Of a DNA stretch of 64,000 nucleotides, positions 1 to 10,655 are shown piece by piece. Both the position numbers and the translations under genes were made by a program. Below the pieces are notes generated by a model, which was not told where the DNA came from, did no database searches, and was given only the letters and a program-made list of their open reading frames with translations. Numbering within the stretch: the stretch's first letter is position 1; every line of letters begins with the position of its first letter. The DNA is from Flaccisagitta enflata (lineage: Eukaryota > Chaetognatha > Sagittoidea > Aphragmophora): assembly GCA_965153355.1 (NCBI GenBank), contig OZ231126.1, positions 24,056,001 through 24,120,000 of the forward strand, given 5' to 3'.

Positions 1-183
1 GGCTGATCGAATTAAGTCCGTGGAGGAAAGGGAAGATGAGTGAACGCTAATGGATTTAGGGGTGGCCTAGAGCTAGAGCTATGAAGCAAGAGGAAGGAAA
101 ACGAAAAATGGAAAAGACTAGGATATGAGATATAAAAGGATGTAAGGGGAGGAAGAAGAAAAGAAGGGAAAACAAAAGAAGAC

Positions 184-267
<84 letters not shown>
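184..267. repeat. (ATG)n microsatellite
   Basis: Perfect trinucleotide array of 28 units. The poly-Ser reading on the minus strand is a by-product. Confidence 0.97.
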
Positions 268-269
<2 letters not shown>

Positions 270-826
270 TCATTGATGATCATGGAGGACTGAATCAGCA
301 AGAAAAAAAAAGAAAGAGCGAGGAAGAGAACTTACAAGAAGAAAAAAGATGTGGAGGTCAGAAAGTGAGAGAGATGAAGAGAAAAGCGGCGAGGGTGTTA
401 TTGGCAAGTAGACCCAAGGGAGGAGTGAAATTGGAGGGTGCCAAGTCAGAAAATGTTGGCCAAAGGGGGGTGTGACGCCATGGTAGAGTGAAGTCGTGCT
501 ACACTTGAGAGATGAAAAAGAAGAACATGAGGGTGGTGCAAGACACAATCAGAGCGTTGGACGCAAGCATTGCTATATTTCAATTTAGGTCATGTTCTTC
601 TGCAATGGTCATTGGTCAAGCGGTTGTCAATCGTCAAGAGGCTTCTGTAGGCGGCAGAGGAGAAGATGTGGGAGGGTTACGGGGCAGGGCAGGAGAGTAG
701 GGGGAGGGGATGCTCCTCAAATTTAGTGAGAAGGTGTGGGGGATACGGGGATCGATAGGGGATTAGAAAATACGGAAATTAATGAATGAAATAAACGGAT
801 TGTAAATAGAAGTTAGAAGGTGACAA
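268..826. other. no gene seen
   Basis: Purine-rich on the + strand. Only short frames with no recognisable domain; nothing else is supportable. Confidence 0.6.
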
Positions 827-1033
827 AACAATGCCGGATACACGGCTACCATAGTCGCGTGCGGGTGGGCAGGGGCAGTATTTGAGTTACTAAAGCACTT
901 GGGCAAGTGCAGTGAGGCCAAAGACCGCAAAAACATAAAAAATGTAAAATGGGGACCAACCGACCAACCGACCGACCGACCGACGGACGGACAAAGCAGG
1001 GTGTAGTGTCGCGTAGCACGCGACTAAAAAAAA
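827..1033 (+). mobile_element. S-family short repeat, copy S1
   Basis: About 200 bp dispersed repeat. It has the 5' block AACA.TGCCGGATACACGG, then AGTCGCGTGCGGG and GTGGGCAGGGGC, a short GACC/GACG tetranucleotide run, and the terminal hairpin GTCGCGT/ACGCGAC followed by an A tail. The same order recurs in eleven other copies in this window. No coding capacity. Its class is unknown: the A tail suggests retroposition, but no pol III A or B box is evident. Confidence 0.9.
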
Positions 1034-1111
1034 CAATTATCGATTTTTGTTAGCCATAGGCGGGGCATTGGAGTCAATGAAACCAGAATATGATAGTCGC
1101 AAAAGTGTTAG

Positions 1112-1650
1112 ATGGTCAGCGGTACCCGTTGCCCCTATGTGAGCATATGTTGATGTGTGATGGTGAGAGGGGCAATGGCCCCGAAGGGGCCGATGACCTA
1201 TGCTTAGTAGGTTTTGAGGCCCTACGCATGAATTTGAGCATCAATTATAGATTTAAAGATCGAGGCTGTGATTTGAGCCTCCAGGCTGTGATTTGAGCCT
1301 CAAGGTTGTCATTTGAGCCAAGATGCTAGGATTTGAGCCTTGAGGCTGGGATTTGAGCATCAAGGCTGGGATTTGAGCCTTGAGGCTGGGATTTAAACCT
1401 CGAGGCTGGGATTTGAGCCTCAAGGCTGGAATTTGAGCCTCAAGGCTGGGATTTGAGCCTCGAGGCTGGGATTTGAGCCTCAAGGCTGGGATTTGAGCCT
1501 CGAGGCTGGGATTTGAGCCTCGAGGCTGGGATTTGAGCCTCGAGGCAGGGGTTTGAGCCTCAAGGGGGGGGCGGACGGAGGAGGGGAAGAAGGAGAAATT
1601 TCCCCTATGTGTGAAAGCATAGGTCATCGGCCCCTTCGGAGCCGCTGCCC
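1112..1650. mobile_element. F-family fold-back element with minisatellite, copy F1
   Basis: Inverted arms lie at 1170-1206 and 1615-1650; 32 of about 35 bases match, reading GGGCA.YGGC.CCGAAGGGG and continuing GCCGATGACCTATGCT. Almost all the interior is a 20 bp minisatellite. An outer motif at 1112-1136 (ATGGTCAGCGGTACCCG) recurs inverted beside F2 at 5384-5408, so the true element probably reaches it. No coding capacity. Confidence 0.75.
1264..1565. repeat. 20 bp minisatellite inside F1
   Basis: About 15 imperfect units of GGGATTTGAGCCTCAAGGCT. The unit is the reverse-complement relative of the 21 bp unit in F2 (4139-4402) and of degenerate units at 7870-7990, so the minisatellite belongs to the element family and not to the site. 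Confidence 0.92.
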
Positions 1651-1967
1651 AAAAAGTAAGGGTGCAGAATGAAATAAGGAGATATTCATGGCTTATCATA
1701 GAAAAAAAGTAATTATACTTAAATCGTACAATACTAGAAGAGCAGAGGTAAATTACAAAATCTATTGGAATTCTGGCTTTAGGGCCGTTTGGTAAACAAA
1801 GATTGAGACCCAAACGGAGAAGTAGAATTGGGTGTAGAGACTAGAATTAATCTCAAGAGAAACATGAAAGAAGTGAAGGAAAATCGAAGCCAATAAATTT
1901 CCTTTGACGGAAACCCAAGCAAAGGGAAAAGTCAGAGGCGCAAGAAAGATGGGACAGAAAGTGAAAG

Positions 1968-1972
<5 letters not shown>

Positions 1973-2035
<63 letters not shown>
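1973..2035. repeat. (GA)n microsatellite
   Basis: Near-perfect dinucleotide array of about 31 units. Confidence 0.97.
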
Positions 2036-2037
<2 letters not shown>

Positions 2038-2841
2038 CGGATAATAAAAATGTCATTTGCATAATGTGATCATGACGAACTTCTTAAAAACAAGAAAACT
2101 GCAATATTTTCATCATTAATCAGAACTTTAAGCGTGACCATTCATTTTGTGATTTAAAATTGAATGAAGAAAAATCCCTTGTATCTTAAAAAGATAGCCT
2201 GAAAGTGTACAGTTTAGTCTGCCAACTACAAAGTCACTCAGGTACTCACTTTAGATTTAGTTTGTTTTACACGTTTGGTAGTTGACATGGTAGAAGATTC
2301 CATTTGCTTCCCCGTTCTTCTAATTGATATATTTAATGCGCTCCCTAGGTGTCGGTTGACCCGGTCGCAGTCATGGGAAGCGCCGCAGTGAGTCTAGTAG
2401 AGATTACGTCACGATGAGACCGAGGGTAATGGCAAGGATTTGTCTTTTATCATAATTAAGCATTAGCAAGATGAGATAACTCGTCATTCGTTCATATTCC
2501 AATTCTCCCTTGTTAGCGCAAAAAGAATTCAGTGACATTTGATTTCAATTCCGTCTTCATTCTCAGTAGATTTAGTCAAACGGTTTCTGGGATTTCCGTT
2601 GATTACCTTTTACAATTAGACCCCCTTAAAACAAGGAACCCAACGGCGATAGTGGGGATGATGGCGATGAAAATTATGATGACGATGAGGAGGGTGACGC
2701 TGAAATCTACTGATCAGTAAGATTTCATAACAAAAACCATGTAAGGTCGATATTTTATTTAGACATCCCCCCACGTACACTAGTACGGCTCATTAACAAT
2801 TGTTTTATTGGTAAGTGTGATAAACGCGGCATTTTAAGAAA
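2036..2841. other. no gene seen
   Basis: Mixed-composition unique sequence with short frames only. No repeat, RNA gene or convincing promoter recognised. Confidence 0.55.
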
Positions 2842-2845
2842 AAAG

Positions 2846-2862
2846 GAGAGAGAGAGAGAGAG

Positions 2863-2949
<87 letters not shown>
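2846..2949. repeat. (GA)n-(GT)n compound microsatellite
   Basis: About 10 GA units run directly into about 41 GT units. Confidence 0.97.
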
Positions 2950-2951
<2 letters not shown>

Positions 2952-3047
2952 GGGATGAGCTGTTGGAAGGCTTCTTGTTGCCAGACGCGTTGCATCATTT
3001 GCAATTCATTTCGCATTTGCCCTTTTTTCTCGCCTCCATCTCTCCTT

Positions 3048-3388
<341 letters not shown>

Positions 3389-3720
3389 CATCTTTCACTT
3401 CTCTTCTGCATATCCCCTTTTTCTGCCGCCTGAATGGATTTTCTCCCTCCTATCGCAATTCGATCTTTTCCAACCAAAATAATAGAAGATAAAAAGGCTA
3501 AGGAAAGAAATACATCGGAACATAAGAGAAAAATGGAAAAAAAGAAAAGAAAAGTGATAGTGAAACAGAGAAATAGAGAAAATGAAGAAAAAAACCTTTT
3601 TCCCTCCACGGTAACACCGTTCCTTTATTCCAAGCAATCCTTTCCGTTTTCCATGTTATGCCATAAATCATTCAAGCTCTCCAAAGGGAAGGCCTCACTC
3701 TCTAGGCTCAAGCTCCACTG

Positions 3721-4040
<320 letters not shown>

Positions 4041-4138
4041 GGGCAGCGGCCCCAAAGGGCCGATGTCCTGTAGGACACAGGGGTGAATTTCCATACGTAC
4101 GTACGTACGTCCGTCCGTCCCCCCCCCCGGAAGCTTCA

Positions 4139-4402
4139 CACGCCTCTCAAATCCAGCCTCTCAGGCCTCAAATCCAGCCTCTCAGGCCTCAAATTTGGCC
4201 TCTCAGGCCTCAAATCCAGCCTCTCAGGCCTCAAATCCAGTCTCCCAGGCCTCAAATCCAGCCTGTCAGGCCTTAAATCCAGCCTCTCAGGCCTCAAATC
4301 CAGCTTCTCGGGCCTCTAATCCAGCCTCTTGGGCCTCAAATCCAGCCTCTCAGGCCTCAAATCCAGCCTCTTGGGCCTTATATCCAGCCTCTCAGACCTC
4401 AA
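4139..4402. repeat. 21 bp minisatellite inside F2
   Basis: About 12 imperfect units of CCAGCCTCTCAGGCCTCAAAT. It sits within one arm of the inverted repeat only and is homologous to the 20 bp unit of F1. Confidence 0.93.
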
Positions 4403-4990
4403 GTTCCCATTGAATAGCATGGCAAATTGACAAAAAATTGAAAAAAATGCAAAATTTCCAAATGTGCCCTCTCAGGACGCAGCGGCGTATCTGAGCCAAG
4501 ATCTTAGCAGCTGCCGCCTTCAATCTATGTCCGACAAAGCACCTGTCCGACCTATAGTACTAAAAATCATCATTTTATAAACTATATATTTCTATTCAAA
4601 ATTATACATGATTATCTACTACTATATAAATATAACTAAATATGACCATACATAACTTGTTACAGGAGTGTGTATTGTGTAACTATGTAGTACAACATTT
4701 GTCTAAATAAGTTCATAGAATTCTCATCACACTTGGAGCAATGACTGCATTTTACTTTGAAAGCGTCATTTGGGGGTAAGCTGAAATTGTTTTCCGTTAG
4801 ACATTTTAGCAGAAATATTTTCAGCGGGAATCCAAATAAAAAAATAACAATGGTAAATTGATACAGAAGGATTCCATCAGAGCGAAAAGCGCAGACTATG
4901 GCATAGCATGAATAATCACGTGACCTATGGAGCCAATTGTTATATACCACCAAACAACACAAGTTTCGATTTCTAAATACCATTCTGTCT

Positions 4991-5188
<198 letters not shown>

Positions 5189-5346
5189 GTCTTCTTTCCT
5201 TTGTCTGTCTGTCCGACATCGATCCTGTCCGACATAGAACAGCTGCCGCGGCAGCTGCGGAAGCCCCTTCAAATACGCCGCTGTCAGGACGTATGGAAAT
5301 TCACCCCTGTGTCCTACAGGACATCGGCCCTTTGGGGCCGCTGCCC

Positions 5347-6667
5347 TGCTCTCACTCCACTTCTTCAGCTAATCACTCCAAGCAGGGCATCGGGTACCGC
5401 TGACCATGTGCGATCCTTGGATGACTTGTTCTCTCTCTATCTCTCTTTCTCTCATACTCTCACTCTCTCACTCTCTAGCGCGCGAGGTCACCCCTTAATG
5501 CTTGCCAGGGACGGTCCCATTCAAGGCAGGCGCCATAACCGATTGTCGGGTTAATGGTTATCACCTCATTTTTGGGTACTTGGAGGGAGGGAAGAGGATG
5601 GATATGACCAAAGGCAGGAAACGGATGAGAGGAGCGGCAGGAGGAGGAAAGGGAGGAAGAGGAGTGGAAATGAGGAGGAAGGGGAGGTAGTAGAGCGGAA
5701 ATGCGGAGGACAAGTAGGAGGAGCCTGAAAGTGAGAGAGAGATTGGAGGAGTTATGGAGTTGTGGGTGGATCTAGCCAGAAAATGCAAGCGTCGGTTAGA
5801 AATGGTGGAGTGCTGGGATGCGGGAAGGGAAGAGGGGAACTAGAAAGGGGGTAATGGAACAAAATCATGCGATGCAAAGTTTGATTTACGCTATGGACTG
5901 TCATGTGGGTGATGAAATGAGCGAGATACTGTTAACGTTTGTATCTCTCACTGACTTATGTTGTACAAGTCGAAAATTATTATGGGAAAATTTACAAGAA
6001 ATCAGTTCAAGCTCATAAATATTGTGCTATTCTTTATGATTTATGGGTTATTGAATTATCTGTTATGAACTTTTTGATTTCGTTTGAAAATACGCATGTA
6101 GTATTTTTTTTTTCAGTTCATCATAGAATCGAGTTTGGCTTTGGGACGAAACAGGTTACGGCAAACTTTGGGCATTGAAGCAAAGAATTGCGTGGTAACC
6201 AAATGGAGTCGAAAGAGTTGATTTCAATTCCTGTTACATGGTTTTTCTTCAGAGCGCAGGAATTTTTTTTGATCGTTTTGAATTTTTTGATTTTTTTTCT
6301 TTGGAGGGTGAAATATATTCTATTTTCTCCCGGCTTCCCGCGTTGATCCATCTTGCCTCTGGCTCACGTTTTTTTTCTTTCTTTTTTTTTCTATTCATAG
6401 AAACGCTCAAAATTCCTCCAACAATTTTGCCCCCTGCCTCTACAGTTTCCACGGTGTGCCGTCTGATGGTCACTTGTTTCTTTTGCATATTTTAGGTGGA
6501 TCAGCACAAGCTTTTAAGAGGTTGTATGTTGTCCTTGTGTCTGGCAGTATGTTGGTAGGGCTTTTACTTGGAGATCCGAAAGGCCCGCAGATTTGACTAC
6601 TTGTTCTTGTTTAAGCAAATACTAATAAACTTTTACTTTCAGTCAGCCATGATCTTGTCAATCATCA
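5347..6667. other. no gene seen
   Basis: Contains the F-family outer motif at 5384-5408 (GGGTACCGCTGACCATG), GA-rich sequence near 5580-5720, and AT-rich sequence to 6660. No frame resembles a known protein. Confidence 0.55.
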
Positions 6668-6732
6668 TCAACTTTGGTTGACATTGCATATCAAAAGTTC
6701 TCTTTACGGGTGGGTACCCTTAGAGCGACTTT

Positions 6733-6883
6733 CTCACTGGAGGGAATTTTTTCTCATTAAAATTCCCTCCAGTGAGATTATTTTTTTGTCTCACTAAAGG
6801 GAATTTTAGTGAGAAAAAATTCCCTCCAATGAGACTACTATTTTTCCCTCTAGTGAGACTAATTTTTCCCTTTAGTGAGAAAG
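6733..6883. repeat. left subterminal motif array of transposon T
   Basis: Six copies of CTCACTRRAGGG or its complement in alternating orientation, including the palindrome at 6792-6815 (CTCACTAAAGGG...TAGTGAG). These are candidate transposase binding sites. Confidence 0.85.
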
Positions 6884-7028
6884 GAAAAAAGGAAAGAAAA
6901 AAGAAAGAAAAAAAGTAAGAAAGAAGAGAAAAAGAGAGACAAACAGAGGGACAGACAGAAAGAAGACAGCAAGAGACAAAGAGAGAGAGGTTTGAGACAT
7001 AAACAAAAAGAGAGAGAGAGAGTGAGAG

Positions 7029-7059
<31 letters not shown>

Positions 7060-7505
7060 AGGAAAGAAAGCAAGAGAGAGATATAATTGCCTTGAATTCT
7101 TGGCTTAGAGATGCACCAACACAATATCTCCAATTTGGCCTCTAAGCAGGACCCGATTATAGTTTATGTTAATAGCTGGCAGGTTGTTCCCTACTCGCTT
7201 GTATGGTAGTTTCTCTTTTCTTTTACCCAAGTAGATAAAATTCCAAACGGTAAAAAATATTTGGTCCACAACTAACTCTTGTGGAGTGGAAGCTCAATTC
7301 TACTACTTCACTTATGCCATCAAATGTTGTGAAAATGGAAGGGATGTAAGAATTGCACCATTTACGTGGTAAAAAAAACCGAGATACACGGCATCCCAAT
7401 TGGAGACAGTTGTGAAGGGGCGGTAATACAGGAGCCACTCATAGTTCAACAGTGTCTCAGATTAGATATATCATAAAATGCTCTTGATTTCTTTAATCTA
7501 TTTGG

Positions 7506-7875
7506 ACAACCATGATAAACCTGTGTAGGTTAAGGATTTGATGTTCAAAAAGTAGTCAATCTTCTTTGAAATTTCATGAGAACGTATTGTAGGTCAAAGA
7601 TTTTGGTGGAAGCCAATCTACTACTCACTTGTTGACAACTTAAACTGTCTTCAAGTCCAACAACATAGGCACTTTTGCCTTTTTTATTTGAAAAAAAAAA
7701 AACAGAAACATCACCCAATGACTTTTTTTTTTAAATTTTGACAAGCCTGTGTAGTTCAAAGATTTAATCTGCCCAAAAAATTAGGTATGAGTACCAAGCA
7801 ATCTCCTTTGAAAATCCATGAGTACTTGGTCTGATCCAATGATAGGAGGTAGAAGCCAGTCTACTACTCTGACTC
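7506..7875. repeat. diverged direct duplication inside T
   Basis: Segments near 7510-7630 and 7740-7870 share CCTGTGTAG, a CAAAGATTT-like stretch, TCTCCTTTGAAA-like text and GAAGCCA.TCTACTACTC in the same order. They look like two old copies of a unit of about 125 bp. Confidence 0.6.
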
Positions 7876-8115
7876 AAAGCCTCAAAAGAGAGCCAATATG
7901 ATGCATGAAGGCAGATTCGAAGCCTGAGAGGGTAATCTGAAGGCGAGATTGAAGCCAGAAAAGTCAGATTAGAGGCATGAGAGGGCAAATTTTAAACAAA
8001 AGATGGCTTACTACAAGCATGACAGAGGTGATTTTGGATGGAGGGACAGACTTCTGGAAATTCACCTTTGTTTACTACAGTATATCGGCCTTTTAAAGTC
8101 GCCGCTGAAAAAGGG
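7870..8115. mobile_element. degenerate F-family element nested in T (F3)
   Basis: A weak 20-24 bp minisatellite (AGATTCGAAGCCTGAGAGGG and variants, 7915-7990) is followed by an arm like that of F2 (GGAAATTCACCTTTG, then ATCGGCC and GCCGCTG, 8055-8110). A trace of the other arm (GCTTAGGTCATCAG) lies at 8214-8228. Confidence 0.55.
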
Positions 8116-8479
8116 AGGAGGGTAGGATTGAAAGGAAAAAGGAAGGAAGGAAGGCAGAAAGGGAGAAATGGCAAGAAAGAATCAACAAATGCGTCCTGGG
8201 AATCAAATGTGAAAGCTTAGGTCATCAGTCCAGAAGGAAGGAAGGAATGAAAAAAGGGAGGAAAGGGAGGAACAAAAGAAAGAAAAGAAGGAAGGAAGGA
8301 AGGTTGTAACCAAGTAGGGAATGAAAGTAAGGGAGGTCAAAATGGTAGGAAGGGTGGATGGGAGGAATGGGTGAGGGAAGATGTGTAGTTGCAAAAATGA
8401 GCACGCGACTGTCGCCATCTTGTTGTAAGTATAAAGAGGGAGACTCCTGTTATGAGTATCTGCTATTTTCTTTGCGTCG

Positions 8480-8671
8480 CCTCACTGGGGGGAATTTCCT
8501 CCACTTTCCTTCTTTTTTGTCTCACTAAAGGGAATTTTAGTGAGAAAAAATTCCCTCCAGTGAGACTACATTTTTTTCCCTTTAGTGAGACACTTTTTTT
8601 GGTCTCACTGGAGGGAATTTTTTTGTTTCTCACTTAAGGGAAAAAAATCGTCTCACTAAGGGGATTCCCCC
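8480..8671. repeat. right subterminal motif array of transposon T
   Basis: Seven copies of the CTCACTRRAGGG motif in both orientations. A stretch of about 50 bp (8519-8568) repeats left-end sequence 6789-6838 in the same orientation with one mismatch. Confidence 0.85.
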
Positions 8672-8753
8672 CTCTTTACATCCCATCTCATCCCCTTCCC
8701 CGATTTACTATTTCACTCCCATCTTTCTGGTACTTCCTGCCCTCATTTCCTCT

Positions 8754-8857
<104 letters not shown>

Positions 8858-9029
8858 CTCTGTGTTTTTCTATTTCTCATGTTTCTATTCCTGAATTTTT
8901 TTTCTTGCAGGTTTTTTCTTCCTCCTTTTTTTTCTTCCCTGAGGCGACTACATGAGGCGGAAATCTTTTCAGCCTTCACTCGCTCCAAATTTGGCTTCTC
9001 ACAGTGGGAGATGAAATAGACAAGGGCCA

Positions 9030-9175
9030 CATGGCGATGGGGGAGGGGCTTCGGGGAGATGTAGGGGGAGATGAAAACAGGCAGAAATTCGCATGGTGAC
9101 GGGGGCGGGCTTCGGGGAGATGTAGGGGGAGATGAAAACAGGCATGAGGCCACGTGGTGAAGGGGGAGGGCTTGG
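9030..9175. repeat. 66 bp tandem repeat
   Basis: Two to three imperfect units containing GGGGAGATGTAGGGGGAGAT and GAAAACAGGCA. Also present in duplication copy 2 at 34020-34165. Confidence 0.8.
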
Positions 9176-9249
9176 TAGTGATGTAGTGAGAGATTGTGTT
9201 AGCGGGGGAGGATGCCGAGGGCAAGACTCCATAAGAGGGCGTAAGAGAT

Positions 9250-9619
9250 ACGAGTTACAGTCTGAAGAAAACTAAAGAAGAAACATGGTACTTGGGGTCA
9301 AATCCACACAAACCTGAGTATTGGCAAAAATGAGGAACTAAAACATATTGCACAGCTAGTCAAGCTACATAAAAAATGTCTATCTTTATCAATACTACAT
9401 CCATCGTATGCCACTGAATAACTCATAAGCCGAAAATTGAGAATTTTGTTTTTGTCGTCCATGACTCATCCATCCTTGCCCACGAAAAAAGAGTCCAAAG
9501 CGCAGGTGAAAAAGAAGATTAGAATAATTGGTCAAAAACTTTTTAAGAGCCAAACTCGCCTTGACTTCACCCTCTTTCTTGACTCACTTCCCTTGACAGC
9601 AAATGTCGGACGTATGCAG

Positions 9620-9622
<3 letters not shown>
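9250..9622. other. duplicated unique sequence, no gene seen
   Basis: Matches 34450-34800 closely. Short frames only, none conserved as protein beyond what the DNA identity explains. Confidence 0.6.

Positions 9623-9676
<54 letters not shown>
9623..9676. repeat. (GA)n, left half of BEL/Pao target
   Basis: GA array into which the retrotransposon inserted; it resumes at 22863. The uninterrupted counterpart is 34805-34835. The target duplication cannot be read because both flanks are GAGAG. Confidence 0.95.
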
Positions 9677-9678
<2 letters not shown>

Positions 9679-10591
9679 TTAGAAATGTATGTCTGTCAGT
9701 CTCTTAGGTGTGTGTGCCTTCTGTCTCTTTTGCGTGCTTTTGGCTTTTTTCTCTTTCTCTACTATTCGATGCCCGTGTCTTTTGTTTCTTGCCGTTTTTT
9801 ATATTGGACGCTAGATGGGTAACCATATGGTTGCGCCTTGATTTTGTGCCATTTGTTTTTACTACGTGGGCGGATGTGCGTAACTCGTCTTTCGTATCAT
9901 CCAATTTTTGGATTGATTGATTTTGTTTAATTACGGCGTCGCTTCTTAAAGTGATTGATTGATTTTTATGATCGTTTGAATGCGCCCTTGGAATTCACTA
10001 ATTTCAATAATCTCTCATCTTTTTATTGCAGATAAACTAATGAACGGACAATTAACGTTAATTTGACATCGACAGACTGTGGGTTGAAACCAACGAAAGT
10101 GGGCCTAAAAGTAAGTTTTATAGACGTGTTTCTGCTTTTATTAACGTTGTTTTTATCTTGTCTTCCGGTCTGTTCTTTTTGTCTTTTGCCCTTTTGCATT
10201 TTTATCGCCGGATTTTAGTATGGTTTTTATCGCTTGTCCGATCAGCTTGCTATAGGGATGATATGGATGAATTTAATGGGATGGGCCGGGGCAGGGGCAG
10301 GTATTATCAGGTGGCATGGGCTCTGAAGAAGATGAACATGTTGTCATGTGCTGTTTCTGTCCTTTATTGTGTCCTATCTCGATTTCATGTTATCTTTTGC
10401 GTTTGCTGATCACAATTAACGCCCACTTTCCCTTTCATTTTTCCCCCTCTCTTCAGTTGTTGAAATTTTTATGGAATAAACGAGACGATCGCCTTCCTAT
10501 TTTCCAATCGGCCAACTTTCTTTCACCACAAGTCGTCAGTCAGATAGACGCTCATAGACAGTGCCAGTTGAAACTCGTGGGCTTAATTTAT
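9677..10591 (+). repeat. 5' LTR of BEL/Pao element
   Basis: Starts TGTTAGAAATG, ends near CGTGGGCTTAATTTAT. The 3' end is set by alignment to the 3' LTR, which stops at the GA array; it ends in TAT and not the usual CA, so the exact last base is uncertain. Confidence 0.93.
10111..10456 (+). other. candidate intron within the LTR
   Basis: Donor AAAA|GTAAGTTTTA and a pyrimidine-rich acceptor CCCCCTCTCTTCAG. Both sites are kept in the 3' LTR (22382-22727) and in the diverged inverted LTR, where other sequence has drifted. If used, it would shorten the leader ahead of gag. Confidence 0.4.
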
Positions 10592-10655
10592 ATTTCAAAA
10601 ATTTAAAAACGACTCGATTCTTTTCATCTTCGACCTCCGAAAGCGAAATTGGACA

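Larger units (their letters stand above)
6708..8671. mobile_element. non-autonomous DNA transposon T with 8 bp target duplication
   Basis: CTCTTTAC occurs at 6700-6707 and 8672-8679 and just once, uninterrupted, in the paralogous segment (33672-33679), which fixes the insert exactly at 1964 bp. The ends are GGGTGGGTACCCTTAG and, inverted, GGGGGAATCCCCTTAG (16 of 22 terminal bases match). Each end holds a cluster of the motif CTCACTRRAGGGAATTT in both orientations. No transposase frame, so it is non-autonomous. An 8 bp duplication fits hAT, P, Merlin or some Mutator-like elements; the GGG terminus argues against typical hAT. Superfamily not assigned. Confidence 0.92.
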
